A DNA stretch of 64,000 nt. It comes from UBA4615 sp046046245 (GTDB lineage Bacteria; Pseudomonadota; Gammaproteobacteria; Burkholderiales; Burkholderiaceae_E). Numbering within the stretch: the first letter of the stretch is position 1; every line of letters starts with the position of its first letter. Both the position numbers and the translations under genes were made by a program. The stretch spans positions 9,253 to 73,252 of the forward strand of contig JBJOKE010000083.1 in NCBI GenBank assembly GCA_046046245.1, in the 5' to 3' direction. Below, in pieces: positions 63,778-64,000 of this stretch. The notes beneath the pieces were generated by a model that was not told the origin of the DNA, searched no databases, and was given only the letters and a program-made list of their open reading frames with translations.

Positions 63778-64000
63778 TGTCCGGTGGTGCTTGCGCTAAG
63801 CGGTCGTATGCGAGGCTCTTTGCGAGAGCGCGCCAGGGCCGGGTGGACCCAGCCGGGCGGTACTGCATCGCGCATCTGGGCTAGGAGTCTGGGCGGCAGA
63901 TGCCGCCGCCCGGACTGAGTTGCTGCCTGATGGGCAACGATCGAAGCGTAGGAATCTCGCGGGGTTGGAGTCGGCAGGCTGCGGCGGCGCGGGCTGGGCC
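63778..64000. other. No gene recognised at the right edge
   Basis: No supported gene, tRNA or integrase is visible. A hairpin GGGCGGC/GCCGCCC lies at 63891-63911. A gene running off the right edge cannot be excluded. Confidence 0.4.

Noticed and set aside
63891..63911. Hairpin GGGCGGC/GCCGCCC at the right edge considered as a terminator.
   Set aside because: No T-tract and no gene ending just before it on either strand within the window.

Overview
The window looks like a piece of chromosome from a very GC-rich betaproteobacterium, most likely in the order Burkholderiales. This rests on protein style, GC-saturated third codon positions in the central part, GTG/TTG starts and 4-base stop/start overlaps; no rRNA or tRNA is present to confirm it. 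There are three compositional blocks.

Block 1 (1 to about 23,910) is a metal-resistance island with visibly less extreme base composition. On the minus strand lie the start of a TolC-type gene cut by the window edge, a Cd/Zn/Pb P-type ATPase (cadA), and a czcI-C-x-B-A-x divalent-cation efflux operon. A transglutaminase-like gene lies divergent from a CadR-type MerR regulator. Then come copA and copZ (minus) divergent from cueR (plus), followed by a long plus-strand copper operon: two His-rich small proteins, TolC lipoprotein, Tat-exported multicopper oxidase, cupredoxin, DUF411 protein, CusF-like protein, Met-rich lipoprotein and DUF2933 protein. MerR-type promoters (TTGACC/TTGACT, 19-bp dyad spacer) can be read directly: two CadR-type, at cadA and at the transglutaminase-like gene, and two CueR-type, at copZA and cueR. 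The block ends in small orphan genes (DUF433) and a junction at about 23,914 where an HNH endonuclease gene has lost its 5' part; an EAL-domain remnant follows.

Block 2 (about 24,280 to 60,820) is ordinary-looking chromosome. It holds an mrpA(B)CDEFG cation/proton antiporter operon (minus), a Uup-like ABC-F ATPase, an LpxR-like lipid A deacylase and an AI-2E family permease. Next is a large transport and catabolism locus (34.5-51 kb): TetR regulator, fumarylacetoacetate-hydrolase family enzyme, two paralogous amidohydrolases flanking an alpha/beta hydrolase, a livHMKGF branched-chain-amino-acid-type ABC transporter, a TIM-barrel partner, a flotillin and two SRPBCC-type proteins. LivF in this locus is fused to a Tm-1-like (UPF0261) domain, and the second SRPBCC protein is fused to a quinone oxidoreductase. 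These genes are almost all co-directional and many overlap, so the locus probably handles one small organic substrate, which I cannot identify. Downstream are an exported methyltransferase-fold protein, a periplasmic binding protein coupled to a PAS/hybrid histidine kinase, pirin, an SDR dehydrogenase, an EamA exporter, a TauD/TfdA dioxygenase and a universal stress protein with an FNR-type site.

Block 3 (60,820-64,000) is accessory again: a hipBA-type toxin-antitoxin pair with two equally built operators, an IS21-like remnant with five 22-23 bp repeats, and a second two-gene unit (GSH-motif small protein plus HTH protein) whose promoter carries a palindromic operator.
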